Positions 49,276 through 57,380 of a stretch of 64,000 nucleotides of DNA are shown here, piece by piece. The notes beneath the pieces were generated by a model that was given only the letters and a program-made list of their open reading frames with translations, was not told the DNA's origin and did no database searches. The position numbers and the translations under genes were made by a program. Source of the stretch: VRUE01 sp963732225 (lineage in GTDB: Bacteria > Actinomycetota > Thermoleophilia > Solirubrobacterales > 70-9); contig CAVSYR010000005.1 of NCBI GenBank assembly GCA_963732225.1, positions 310,001 to 374,000 on the forward strand, written 5' to 3'. Each line of letters begins with the position of its first letter. Within the stretch, counting starts at the first letter, position 1.

Positions 49276-51123
49276 TCAGCGCGGTGCGCCCTGGCGCGCT
49301 TGGCGGACGGCGATCAAGGGACAGGGGCTGTGACCGCCGACCGGCGCGTTTACTTCCCAGAGCACGTAGGGCGGCGCGACCCGAACGCGGTGCAGGCCGA
49401 CGAACGGCGGCCCAACGTCGCGCGATTCCGAGACAACGAAGCGGACACCCTGCGGAGGATGGTCGTCCGCTTCTTCTGCGGCAGCGATGCAAACCCGGCC
49501 ACCACGCAGCTCCCAAGCGATGTAAGGAGTTCCGTGTTCTTCGGCAAGCAGTTGCTTCGAGGCAAAGACCAGGGTCGGCCCTTCGCCGACGTCGCCGCGA
49601 AAGCCCGTTAGCGCGGGCGAGTAGGAGCTCGGGCCGACGGGAGAGTTGGCGAGCGCGAGTAGCGAGCAGCCGGCCGCGGCGAGCAGGTACAGCCAGGCCA
49701 CGGGACGGCGCAACAGCGGCAGGAGGATGACCAGCGCCGCCAGCGGCGCACCGACCTCAATCGCCTTGGCGGCGGTGTAGGGCGTGCCGCCCAGCCGCGC
49801 CGCGGCGTAAGCAAGTGCCGCCGCGGCAAGACCGGCGATCAGCGCCGACTCACGGCGGCGCCAGCAGAGCACCAGTCCATAGAGCAGCAGGATCGTGGCG
49901 AAGGCCGCGCCAGCGTAGTAGCCAAGCGCCGGCACCGCGCCGGCCCCCGGGGTGAGGCGGAAATCGCCCGAGGGCCAGATGCCGAAGCCCTCGAAGGGCG
50001 AGATCTGGCCGAAAAGGTTGCCGAGGCCGGGGCCGTTGGGGTCGAAGGTCTCGAATGAGTGGAAATCGATCATGCGACCGATCTCCGGGGCGACTAGAAC
50101 TGCAAAGCAGAGGAGGCCGAATGCCAAGGCGCGGACTGGCGAGGGACCAAGGCCCCGGCCCGCGGGTCCTGTCGCGGCAGGGGACCCCCCACCCCTTCCG
50201 GTCGCTAAAGCGTCCTCAGGGGCGGGCCCCCCTACCGCGCCACCCGCGGGAGGAACCTTTGCCACTCGCACCCAGAGCACTTCCACGAGCAGCCAGATGA
50301 CCGCTGCGCCGCCGAGCCAGATCAGGCCCGGGAAGCTGTAGGTGTAGACCGAGCCCACTGCCAGGAGAGCTGCTGGGATGAAGCGCAGGGGCAGGTCACG
50401 CCATTCGGGGTTGCGGGACGACTCGCGTAGGGCGAGGACGAAGGCCAAAAAGAACAGCGCTTGCATGGTCTCCTTGAAGGAGCCCTGGGCGTAGTAGGAG
50501 GCGACCATGTAGGTGAGGCCGATTACTAGGGCGGCGGAGATGCGCAGGGGCCAGGGTTGATCCCGGAATGCGGTCAGGGCCGTTAGTGAGGCGAGGACGG
50601 CGACGGCGACCATCAGGCCGCTGAAGCCCTGGACGAGGCCGATGCCGAGGCTGTTGTTGAGGGCAACGACTACTGCGTGCGGACCGAGGGGGTAGCCCTG
50701 GTGGAGCAGTTGGGAGGACTGGCCTTCGGCGAGCCGGGCGGCCGCCAGCAGGTGCTGCGACATGTCGGGGTTGAAGCTGGTGCCGAGGATGCCGAAGTGG
50801 CCTTCGGCGATGAAGGGGATCGCGGTCGCGATCAGCGCCAGCAGGGCGACCGGAGCGCCAACCCACAGCGCGCCTCCCCCGTCCTCCAGGCGACCCCAGA
50901 GGTACACGATCGACCCCACGACCAAGACCAGGACCAGAACCGCCGAGATGACCCCGTGCCCAGGCAGGCGCACCGTTCCCCAGCAGACCGCGCAGAGCAG
51001 CGCCAGCCCGACCGCCGGCGCCAGCCAGGACCAGCGCCGGACGCCGCAGAGCGCGATCGCCGCCTGGCCGAGCGCCAGCGAGGCGCCACAGATGACCAAC
51101 ACGGCTGCATAGGTCCCGACCAC
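49276..51123 (-). CDS. Polytopic membrane protein, probable glycosyltransferase-like, with palindrome insertion
   Basis: A 615-residue protein with at least ten hydrophobic segments and a soluble C-terminal domain of about 110 residues. Features such as the loop GHFGILGTSFNPDMSQHLLAAARLAEGQ (early acidic loop) and SYYAQGSFKETMQALFFLAF suggest a GT-C-like membrane transferase, but motifs are not diagnostic. Residues about 292-322 (AKVPPAGGAVGGPAPEDALATG...) are encoded by a 92-base palindromic repeat that falls in the hydrophilic loop between membrane helices. The reading frame stays open. GTG at 51123 was chosen. It is monocistronic and lies between thrS and an Excalibur protein. Function uncertain. 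Confidence 0.68.
   Translation of the reverse strand: MVGTYAAVLVICGASLALGQAAIALCGVRRWSWLAPAVGLALLCAVCWGTVRLPGHGVISAVLVLVLVVGSIVYLWGRLEDGGGALWVGAPVALLALIATAIPFIAEGHFGILGTSFNPDMSQHLLAAARLAEGQSSQLLHQGYPLGPHAVVVALNNSLGIGLVQGFSGLMVAVAVLASLTALTAFRDQPWPLRISAALVIGLTYMVASYYAQGSFKETMQALFFLAFVLALRESSRNPEWRDLPLRFIPAALLAVGSVYTYSFPGLIWLGGAAVIWLLVEVLWVRVAKVPPAGGAVGGPAPEDALATGRGGGSPAATGPAGRGLGPSPVRALAFGLLCFAVLVAPEIGRMIDFHSFETFDPNGPGLGNLFGQISPFEGFGIWPSGDFRLTPGAGAVPALGYYAGAAFATILLLYGLVLCWRRRESALIAGLAAAALAYAAARLGGTPYTAAKAIEVGAPLAALVILLPLLRRPVAWLYLLAAAGCSLLALANSPVGPSSYSPALTGFRGDVGEGPTLVFASKQLLAEEHGTPYIAWELRGGRVCIAAAEEADDHPPQGVRFVVSESRDVGPPFVGLHRVRVAPPYVLWEVNAPVGGHSPCPLIAVRQARQGAPR
50159..50250 (-). repeat. In-frame palindromic element, copy 2
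   Basis: Plan as in the copy at 1540: outer 9-bp arms CCCGCGGGT (50159..50167) and ACCCGCGGG (50242..50250), asymmetric loop CCTGT on the left and CC on the right, then CGCGG with CCGCG, one mismatch, and AGGGG with CCCCT. Compared with copy 1, the first two base pairs of the outer stem differ but stay paired. The total is 92 bases, and the host reading frame remains open through it. Confidence 0.7.
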
Positions 51124-51256
51124 GAGGCCGCGAGCCTAGAGGAACCCGGTGTAGGCAGAGCGGCCCTTGGGACGTCGATTACAAACGATCAAGTTTGCTA
51201 GCTGACTTCTCTAGTACTCGTATAAGTCGCTGCCAATCTCGCGACCGAAAGGCCCG

Positions 51257-52018
51257 ATGCAGCGATCAAAGACCTTCGCCCTGTTCCTCCTCACGATGCC
51301 AGTGCTACTTGCTGCGTGGCCATCTAGCGCGGCTGCGGTCGACTACGACTGCAGCGACTTCGCGACCCAGGAAGAAGCTCAGGAATACCTCCTCCCCGGA
51401 GATCCCTATGGCCTTGACGCAGACCATGACGGGATCGCTTGCGAGGACCTCCCTTCTGGCGGTGGGGAAACAGAAGGGGGAGGCGGTGGATCGACAATCG
51501 AGCCCCCTCCCCCACCAGAACTCAGCAAGAGCGTTGCCAGGGACGCCGCCCAACACGCTGCTCGCACTTTCGTCAGACAAAGCGATCGGCTGGACTCCGT
51601 CGCATTCAAGGGCTGTCATCGCAAGGCCCGAGAGCGCATCAACTGCAATTTCCTCGGGCGAGGTCAAACAAGTGAACAGCGGACCATCTGCAGGTTCAAA
51701 GTCTCGGTTGAAGGTCTCGACCAAACCCCGGCAACCCCGGTTGAGCATGTGGTTTGTCGGACCGAACAACTCGCCATTCTTAGCTACGCAGAAGCGAAGA
51801 ATGCGATGCAAGAAAGCGCTACGGCGATCGCTGGCAAGCCGGTGCAACTTGAATTGGAAAGGCGCAATCGATTGGCCTTCGCCGGCTGGGCCGATTGGCA
51901 ACAGGCCTCAGACAGTTCTTCTGGTCCCGAATCGTGCGAGTTGGAACTCGTCGTGGAACTCGAAGGCTCGCACACCCTGCGCGTACGAACTCGCAACCTC
52001 CACTGCACACGCAAGTAG
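51257..52018 (+). CDS. Secreted Excalibur-domain protein
   Basis: A 253-residue exported protein. A signal peptide (residues 1-28, ending SSAAA) is followed by an Excalibur calcium-binding domain: DYDCSDFATQEEAQEYLLPGDPYGLDADHDGIACEDLP, with the DxDxDG calcium loop and two Cys. A Gly- and Pro-rich linker (about residues 70-90) leads to a domain of about 150 residues with four to five Cys and no family that I know. The base composition is lower in GC than in neighbours. It is followed by an AraC-type regulator gene on the same strand. Confidence 0.78.
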   Translation: MQRSKTFALFLLTMPVLLAAWPSSAAAVDYDCSDFATQEEAQEYLLPGDPYGLDADHDGIACEDLPSGGGETEGGGGGSTIEPPPPPELSKSVARDAAQHAARTFVRQSDRLDSVAFKGCHRKARERINCNFLGRGQTSEQRTICRFKVSVEGLDQTPATPVEHVVCRTEQLAILSYAEAKNAMQESATAIAGKPVQLELERRNRLAFAGWADWQQASDSSSGPESCELELVVELEGSHTLRVRTRNLHCTRK

Positions 52019-52049
52019 ACGCGGAAGGAGCAACCGTAGACTCACGAGC

Positions 52050-52484
52050 ATGGCGTTCGTTCCGCCGGCCCGTCATCTGCTGCGCGCGAGGGACCTCGCC
52101 GACGCACGCTACTTCGAGCCGCTCGACGTCGATGACCTGGCCGCGGCGGCCGGACTCTCGCGGGCGCATTTCAGCCGCGAGTTCAAGCGCGCCTTCGGTG
52201 AGTCACCGCACGCCTACCTGCTGACCCGCCGGCTCGAGCGGGCGGCGGCGCTGCTGCGCACAACGGATCGCACGGTCGCCGATATCTGCCTCTCGGTTGG
52301 CCTGCAGAGCATCGGCTCCTTCACCACTAGCTTCAGCCGCACCTACGGGCGCTCGCCGACCGCCTACCGCGCCGAGCACCCGCCGGCTTCCCAAGCCGCC
52401 CTGGTCCCGGGCTGCCTGGTCCGCGCCTACGCCCGCCCCCAACACCGCACGTTTCGAGAAGACAGCTCGCCGATCGCGACCTAG
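52050..52484 (+). CDS. AraC-family transcriptional regulator (HTH domain only)
   Basis: A 144-residue protein consisting of just the AraC-type double helix-turn-helix: LDVDDLAAAAGLSRAHFSREFKRAFGESPHAYLLTRRLERAAALLRTTDRTVADICLSVGLQSIGSFTTSFSRTYGRSPTAYR, without a sensory domain. A short basic tail follows. The ATG at 52050 is preceded by GGAAGGAG at about 20 bases, so a leader-type site is weak. It is followed 40 bases later by a VOC protein, a pairing seen often in actinobacteria, which suggests that it controls that gene. Confidence 0.8.
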   Translation: MAFVPPARHLLRARDLADARYFEPLDVDDLAAAAGLSRAHFSREFKRAFGESPHAYLLTRRLERAAALLRTTDRTVADICLSVGLQSIGSFTTSFSRTYGRSPTAYRAEHPPASQAALVPGCLVRAYARPQHRTFREDSSPIAT

Positions 52485-52525
52485 CATCGCCGCCGACCTT
52501 TCCGTTCCAACCAAAGGAGACGACG

Positions 52526-52954
52526 ATGATCAGGATCGCCAACGCCCAGCTTTGGGTCCACGACCAGGAGGAGGCGCTGGCCTTCTACACAGAGAAGGTC
52601 GGCATGGAGGTGCGCGCCGACGTCACCCTGCCCGAGATGGGCGACTTCCGCTGGCTGACCGTCAGACCCGCCGGTCAAGAGGACGTCTCGATCGTGCTGA
52701 TGGCGATCCCCGGCCCGCCAGTAATGGAAGAGGGAACCGCGGAGCAGGTGCGCGAGCTGATGGCCAAGGGCTTTGCCGGCACCGTCTTCCTCACCACCGA
52801 AGACTGCCGCGCCTCCTACGAGGAGCTGGTCGCGCGCGGCGTCGAGTTCAGCGAAGCGCCCGAAGAGCGGCCCTACGGGATCGACTCGGGCTTCCGCGAT
52901 CCCTCGGGGAACAGCATCCGGCTCACCGAGGTCCGCCTGCCAGCCGAGGTCTAA
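52526..52954 (+). CDS. VOC/glyoxalase-family protein
   Basis: A 142-residue vicinal-oxygen-chelate protein. Two similar halves are visible: an N-terminal ANAQLWVHDQEEALAFYTEKVGMEVRADVTLPEM, GDFRWLTVRPAGQEDVSIVLM, and a C-terminal GTVFLTTEDCRASYEELVARGVEFSEAPEERPYGIDSGFRDPSGNSIRLTE, which carries the conserved Asp/Glu metal position. The ATG has an AAAGGAG eight bases upstream, a good ribosome site. It lies in the same operon as an AraC-type regulator. Substrate unknown; resistance or isomerase roles are typical. Confidence 0.8.
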   Translation: MIRIANAQLWVHDQEEALAFYTEKVGMEVRADVTLPEMGDFRWLTVRPAGQEDVSIVLMAIPGPPVMEEGTAEQVRELMAKGFAGTVFLTTEDCRASYEELVARGVEFSEAPEERPYGIDSGFRDPSGNSIRLTEVRLPAEV

Positions 52955-52968
52955 AACCTCGGCCGAGA

Positions 52969-53041
52969 TGGGCACAGCTGGGCTCGAACCAGCGACCTCC
53001 GCCTTGTCGAGGCGGCGCTCTCCCAACTGAGCTATGCGCCC
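52969..53041 (-). tRNA. tRNA-Val(GAC)
   Basis: The minus strand gives GGGCGCA acceptor (one G-U pair), D-arm GCTC/GAGC, anticodon stem CCGCC/GGCGG with loop TCGACAA (anticodon GAC), 5-base variable region and T-arm GCTGG-TTCGAGC-CCAGC. The discriminator is A. All stems pair, so this is a normal functional tRNA. No CCA is encoded. Confidence 0.93.
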
Positions 53042-53183
53042 GGGATGCCTGAATCTAGCAGCGGCGCGCAGGCCAATGAGGCCTCGCGCCGAAGGTTCAA
53101 GTCCCCCGCTGCAAGCGCCGATGCAAGTTGTGCAACTTTTCAGCTAACTCGGTGTTTCTATTGGCAGCGACCGATTAAGGCTT

Positions 53184-53238
53184 GAGGACCGACGAGCCAG
53201 GGAAACAAAGTCTCGCTGGTGGCACGTCCTTCGGAAAT
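53184..53238 (+). ncRNA. Candidate structured RNA or leader before terminator
   Basis: AGGAC (53185..53189) pairs with GTCCT (53226..53230), and GCCAG (53196..53200) with CTGGT (53216..53220), around an A-rich loop. CGAG (53193..53196) can alternatively pair with CTCG (53212..53215), giving a possible switch. A strong intrinsic terminator follows after eight bases. It matches no riboswitch class that I know. It might be an attenuated leader of the gene at 53342 or a free small RNA. The rest of the 53042..53341 interval shows no convincing gene. Confidence 0.35.
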
Positions 53239-53263
53239 AAAGGGCCCCGAAAGGGGCCCTTTT
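53239..53263 (+). terminator. Intrinsic terminator
   Basis: GGGCCCC-GAAA-GGGGCCC is followed by TTTTCC on the plus strand, a 7-bp GC stem with a GNRA-like loop and a short T-run, preceded by AAA that extends the stem. It lies 79 bases before the next plus-strand gene, so it ends an upstream plus-strand transcript or acts as an attenuator. The T-run points to plus-strand function. Confidence 0.75.
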
Positions 53264-53341
53264 CCGTTCGGTCACAGGCTCTAGCCGAATGTTGGACAAA
53301 GCGACGCGCAAAGCGTCCCGCCCCTCACTCGTTTCCTTACT

Positions 53342-53905
53342 GTGACCACGGTGAGCGAACACAGACAGCCCCTCGTCGGATTCCGCTCCGGCCAGCCGGT
53401 CCAGCTGGAGCGCGAGCCGACCAATTCAGAGCCCGACGCCGCAGCTGAGACCAGCGCCACGGACAAGCGGCGGATCTTCCGCCTGCCGCTGCTTCGCGGC
53501 CGTTCCGCGACGGACGTCGCCTCGCGCGGGGAGCGCGCCCAGCTGAAGGAGCGCGAAAAGGAGCTGCAGTCAGTCGAGGCGGCCAAGGAGGCCTTCTTCG
53601 AGACGCCGGCTGGCAGGGCCCGCCTCGCCTACAAACGAGGGCATCGCCTCTTCCAATACGAACTCGAGATCAATCAGCTGAGCCCGACGCTCGTCCCCGG
53701 ACCCGCCGGTTCGCCGGCGCGGCTGACCACCGATCCGGTCGACATCCTCAACGCGGTGACGGTCGAGGGCTGGAAGCTGGTCACCGGCAAGTTCATCCAC
53801 TCCGAGATGCGCAACGGCGTCGTCGGCTGTTACCTCTTCAAGCGCTCGCAGAAACGGCGCTTGCCGATGAACAACCCCTGGCAGGCCCCCAGCACCACCG
53901 ACTGA
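53342..53905 (+). CDS. Hypothetical protein
   Basis: A 187-residue soluble protein. The N-terminal 60 residues are polar and probably disordered, followed by a short charged helix (RAQLKEREKELQSVEAAKEAFFETPAGRARLAYKRGHRLFQYELEI). A compact region reads DPVDILNAVTVEGWKLVTGKFIHSEMRNGVVGCYLFKRS; this last part resembles small DUF4177-like folds, common in actinobacteria, where a hydrophobic beta-sheet ends with YLF.R. The GTG at 53342 is chosen. It is convergent with zwf, separated by 16 bases. Function unknown. Confidence 0.65.
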   Translation: MTTVSEHRQPLVGFRSGQPVQLEREPTNSEPDAAAETSATDKRRIFRLPLLRGRSATDVASRGERAQLKEREKELQSVEAAKEAFFETPAGRARLAYKRGHRLFQYELEINQLSPTLVPGPAGSPARLTTDPVDILNAVTVEGWKLVTGKFIHSEMRNGVVGCYLFKRSQKRRLPMNNPWQAPSTTD

Positions 53906-53921
53906 GCACGGTTCGTCCCGC

Positions 53922-55388
53922 TCAGGGATGGTCGCTGGGGACATGCCAGCGGTGTGGAGCAAGCAGGGCTTCGGTCGCTTCCGGACCCCATGAGCCCGGC
54001 TCGTAGATCTCGACCGGCGGCGGTTCTCGCACAATCGGATCCGCGACTTCCCAGAGGCGCTCGATCGCCGCGGAGGTCGTGAAGAGGGTCCTGTCGCCGA
54101 CCATGACGTCGTAAATCAGCCGCTCGTAAGCGTCGAGCGCCCGCTCGGGACCACCGAAGCTGTCGGCGTAGCTGAAGCGCATGTGGGCCTGGCCGAGCTG
54201 CATCTTCGGCCCCGGCACCTTGGCCAGGAAGGAGGCGGATATCGAACCGGGATCGCCGAGCTCGAAGCTGAGGTGATCGTGCCCATACTCCTCGGCTACC
54301 TGGCTGCAATCGATCGGGAACATCCGCCGCGGCGGCTCCGAGAAGGCGACGGTGAGCAGGTGGTGGGTGTCGGCGAGCCGCTTCCCTGAGCGCAGGAAGA
54401 AGGGGACGCCCTCCCAGCGCCAGTTGTCGACGAAAGCGCGCAGGGCGACGAAGGTCTCGGTGTCCGAGTCGGTGGCGACGCCCTCCTCGTCGCGATAGCC
54501 CGCGTACTGGCCACGAACGACGTCGCCGGGCTCCAGCGTCTTCATCGCTTCAAAGACCTTCTCGCGCTCGGTCATCAGCGACTTGGCGTTGAGCGAGACC
54601 GGTGGCTCCATCGCGACGAAGCTGAGCACCTGGAAGAGGTGGGTGACGATCATGTCGCGAAAAGCGCCGGTTTCCTCGTAGAAGCCACCGCGCATCTCGA
54701 TCGAGAGCGTCTCCGGCACGTCGATCTGGATGTGGTCGATGTGGTTGCGGTTCCAAACCGGCTCGAACATGCCGTTGGCGAAGCGCAAGGCCAGTAGGTT
54801 CTGAACCGCCTCGCGACCGATGTAGTGGTCGATGCGGAAGACCCGCTCCTCGTCGAAGACGGAATGGACGAGCGCGTCGAGCTGCCGCGCCGAGGCGAGG
54901 TCGCGGCCGAAGGGCTTCTCCATGATCACCCGCGCCCCCTCCCCCAGCCCAGCCCGGCCCAGGTCCTCGATCACCCCCGCCGCCGCGGCCGGCGGCAAGG
55001 CCAGGTAATGCAGTAGCTGCGCATCGTGGAGATCCTCCCGGGCGGTCGCGATCGCCCCTCCCAACTGCTCGAAGCCGTCGCCGGTGGAGACGAACCCGAG
55101 CGAGTCGGCAAAGCGGTTCCAGGACTCGCCCTCGAGCGGCCGGCGCCCTGAGCCGCAGACCGCCTCGCGGGCGAGCTCGACGAACTCCTCCTCGGAGAGA
55201 TCGCTGCGCGCGGCGCCGATCAGGGCAAACCGCTCCGGCATCAGACCGGCCTCGAAGAGGTGGAAGATCCCCGGCAGCAGCTTGCGGCGTGCTAGGTCGC
55301 CGGTCGCCCCAAAGAGCACGATCACCTGATCGTCCGGAACGGGCGACGCTGCTGTCGTCGGGGCCTCCAGCGTTTCGACTGCCATCAC
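53922..55388 (-). CDS. zwf: Glucose-6-phosphate 1-dehydrogenase
   Basis: A 488-residue NADP-linked dehydrogenase, first enzyme of the oxidative pentose phosphate pathway. It has the dinucleotide motif VLFGATGDLARRKLLPGIFHL, the substrate and catalytic block RIDHYIGREAVQNLLALRFANGMFEPVWNR (His-Tyr-Ile-Gly-Lys/Arg type), RGGFYEETGAFRDMIVTHLFQVL and SGKRL. In RIDHYIGRE an Arg stands where most G6PDHs have the catalytic Lys (HYLGKE); similar Arg forms are known in some actinobacteria, but it is worth noting. It is not linked to gnd or other pentose genes here. Confidence 0.92.
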   Translation of the reverse strand: MMAVETLEAPTTAASPVPDDQVIVLFGATGDLARRKLLPGIFHLFEAGLMPERFALIGAARSDLSEEEFVELAREAVCGSGRRPLEGESWNRFADSLGFVSTGDGFEQLGGAIATAREDLHDAQLLHYLALPPAAAAGVIEDLGRAGLGEGARVIMEKPFGRDLASARQLDALVHSVFDEERVFRIDHYIGREAVQNLLALRFANGMFEPVWNRNHIDHIQIDVPETLSIEMRGGFYEETGAFRDMIVTHLFQVLSFVAMEPPVSLNAKSLMTEREKVFEAMKTLEPGDVVRGQYAGYRDEEGVATDSDTETFVALRAFVDNWRWEGVPFFLRSGKRLADTHHLLTVAFSEPPRRMFPIDCSQVAEEYGHDHLSFELGDPGSISASFLAKVPGPKMQLGQAHMRFSYADSFGGPERALDAYERLIYDVMVGDRTLFTTSAAIERLWEVADPIVREPPPVEIYEPGSWGPEATEALLAPHRWHVPSDHP

Positions 55389-55430
55389 TTCAGCCTTGCA
55401 GAACCGGCGTGCCTGCTCGGCGTCGCGGGC

Positions 55431-56423
55431 TCAGAAACCGGTCGCGAGCGTCGCTGTGAACTCTTCGCCGGTCAGCGGCAGGCGCGGCGCACCGGGGAAG
55501 GAGACCGAGAGCGGGCCAGTCCAGGTCGTCGTCCCGTCGGGGGCGGCGCGATACGTGCCCTTGCCCCGGAACGGCGCCGGTGGAGCAATCGTCGCTTCGG
55601 TCAGCGCATCGTCAATGGTGAAGGTCTTCGAGGAAGCGGTTGACAGCGCAAAGCGAATCCTCGCCATCGAGCCCAGTCCTTCTTCGGTGATCGCGGCGAA
55701 GAGGGTCGTCTTGCCGATCTGCAGCGTAATCAGCTCGACAGAAGAGACCCCATGGCGCCGGGTCGCGGTGAGAAAGGTTGGGTTGAAGACCGGGTGGCTG
55801 GGGACCGGACGGGCTCGCAGGCTCGAGAAGAGGCCCGGGGGGAGCGAGCTGCAATCGAGGTGCAGCGGCGTACGAACCTGGCCCCTCACCCGGTGCGAGC
55901 GTACCGCGACGTAATGCTTCTCGCCGCTGAAACGAACGCCGCCAACGAACACCCCGAGCCTGCTGGTGAAGTGATCGACACCATGGCAGCGGTGGCGAGG
56001 CTTCGATTCGACCACCTGACCCGAAGGACGGAAGCGCACATCGACTTTGCCGAACTGGCCGAAGGAGGCCGTAATCCGGTGCTGAGTGACAGTTCCTCGC
56101 GCCACGTACGCGGTCATGGCCTGTTTCGAGCCGACAATCTTTTCCAGCGCGTTGTCTTTGTCGTGGGGAAGCGGTTTGCTCACCTCGACGACGACGATGT
56201 CCCCCTCGCCGACCACGGTCACCGTGTATCCGTGCTGCGCTTCGAGATCGAAGCGGGATTCGAACCTGTGGCGCGGCGGCGGCATATGCAACTTGGCCCG
56301 CAGCGCCGCCCGAAACTGCGGCGGTGCGGCGGCCGGAATGTCGAGTACCCCCGCGATCGCGAACGAGGGCAGGATGCACAGGCCGAGGGCGAGGAGCACG
56401 GTGAGTGCGGACAGGCGGCGCAT
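55431..56423 (-). CDS. Secreted protein of unknown function, coupled to protease gene
   Basis: A 330-residue exported protein. A signal peptide (RRLSALTVLLALGLCILPSFAIAG) is followed by a beta-rich mature part with no domain that I recognise. It contains IPAAAPPQFRAALRAKLHMPPPRHRFESRFDLE and several strands (TVTVVGEGDIVVVEVSKPL). The ATG at 56423 overlaps the stop of the upstream protease gene (TGATG), so the two are translated together. It could be a substrate, inhibitor or partner of the protease. The longer frame to 56591 runs inside the protease gene and is rejected. Confidence 0.65.
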   Translation of the reverse strand: MRRLSALTVLLALGLCILPSFAIAGVLDIPAAAPPQFRAALRAKLHMPPPRHRFESRFDLEAQHGYTVTVVGEGDIVVVEVSKPLPHDKDNALEKIVGSKQAMTAYVARGTVTQHRITASFGQFGKVDVRFRPSGQVVESKPRHRCHGVDHFTSRLGVFVGGVRFSGEKHYVAVRSHRVRGQVRTPLHLDCSSLPPGLFSSLRARPVPSHPVFNPTFLTATRRHGVSSVELITLQIGKTTLFAAITEEGLGSMARIRFALSTASSKTFTIDDALTEATIAPPAPFRGKGTYRAAPDGTTTWTGPLSVSFPGAPRLPLTGEEFTATLATGF

Positions 56424-57370
56424 CACTTCACCCCCGCGGCGCGGTGGAAGAGACGAGCGACTTCCTTGCCGAAATAGGCGCCGAAGTCGGTGTCGGGATC
56501 GTCCCCGTAGCCGTAGTTGGTGACGCTGTTGAGGATCTTGCCGCCAGAGATCGTCCAGCCTCCGCCCGAGGCGCCGCCGGTGACGTCGCAATCAACCGCG
56601 AGGTTGAGCGGTCCGGGGCTGAGAAATGAGCGTGCATCGTGGCCGAGGAAGGGCGTCTGCACGCAGACCTGCTGCGTTTCGCCATCGAACGGTTCTTCCG
56701 CTGGGTAACCATGGACGTCGAAGACCTGCCTGGTTTTGAGGCCAAAGGCAATCCCGGTCCCGCCCACTGCTTTGGCAAGCAGCTGGCCGCGCTGATTGTG
56801 GGTGACGACCGCGGCACCGACGTCGAAGTTCTCGCTGCCGGTCGTGCGCCACTTGTAGGTCGTGTCGATCCACTTGGCGGGAAAGACGCCGAACGGTCGC
56901 TGGCCGTAGCGATAGCCCGGCACGAAAACCCAGCGAAAGTCCATCCAGCGCCCGTGTGGGCCACCGCTATTGATGCAGTGCCCCGCAGTGAAGACAACGC
57001 TGTAGTTGGGCGCGTTGACCGAGGTTCCCGAGCAGCGGCCCAACCCAAACGGTGTCTCGATGAAGATCGCGCCGTTTACCCGGGAGTCGACCAGGGTGGG
57101 GTCCGGCACGGTTTCGAAGGCGGAGCTGGCGCTTGCCGACTCGCTGAATGCGACTTGTCCCGAGCCTGGGAGGCGCAAGTCGAGCGGTTTGGCCGCCTTC
57201 ATCCGAGCCGGCGTCCAGAAGCGCAGGGCCTGCTGCGCCTGACCGCCGGACGCGGCCAGAGCGCTCGCCAGCGGCGGCCAGACAAGCAGCACCGAGAGGA
57301 CCACCGCGGCAGCAAGCAATGGCGCCGATCGCGAGGCCGTAGGGCGCGCCTCCCCGCCACGAATACCCAT
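56423..57370 (-). CDS. Secreted trypsin-like serine protease
   Basis: A 315-residue exported chymotrypsin-fold protease. A long N-terminal signal-anchor (residues about 17-42) is followed by a propeptide-like segment. The catalytic residues are visible: His in SVVFTAGHCINS, Asp in SENFDVGAAVV, and Ser in DVTGGASGGGWTI. The oxyanion Gly is present. Cys pairs such as GRCSGTSV/AGHC suggest disulfides. The ATG at 57370 is preceded by an in-frame TTG at 57394 that overlaps the TetR stop; ATG chosen. It is coupled to the secreted partner gene downstream. Confidence 0.8.
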   Translation of the reverse strand: MGIRGGEARPTASRSAPLLAAAVVLSVLLVWPPLASALAASGGQAQQALRFWTPARMKAAKPLDLRLPGSGQVAFSESASASSAFETVPDPTLVDSRVNGAIFIETPFGLGRCSGTSVNAPNYSVVFTAGHCINSGGPHGRWMDFRWVFVPGYRYGQRPFGVFPAKWIDTTYKWRTTGSENFDVGAAVVTHNQRGQLLAKAVGGTGIAFGLKTRQVFDVHGYPAEEPFDGETQQVCVQTPFLGHDARSFLSPGPLNLAVDCDVTGGASGGGWTISGGKILNSVTNYGYGDDPDTDFGAYFGKEVARLFHRAAGVK

Positions 57371-57380
57371 TACGGACAGT

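Noticed and set aside
53045..53182. Small plus-strand open frame of about 45 codons between tRNA-Val and the terminator
   Set aside because: No ribosome site, no motif, and composition unlike coding DNA. The interval fits a noncoding RNA better.
54083..54096. Match to the GGGTCCTGTCG core of the palindromic element in zwf
   Set aside because: The sequence encodes the conserved zwf residues GDRTLF and has no complementary arm, so it is not an element copy.
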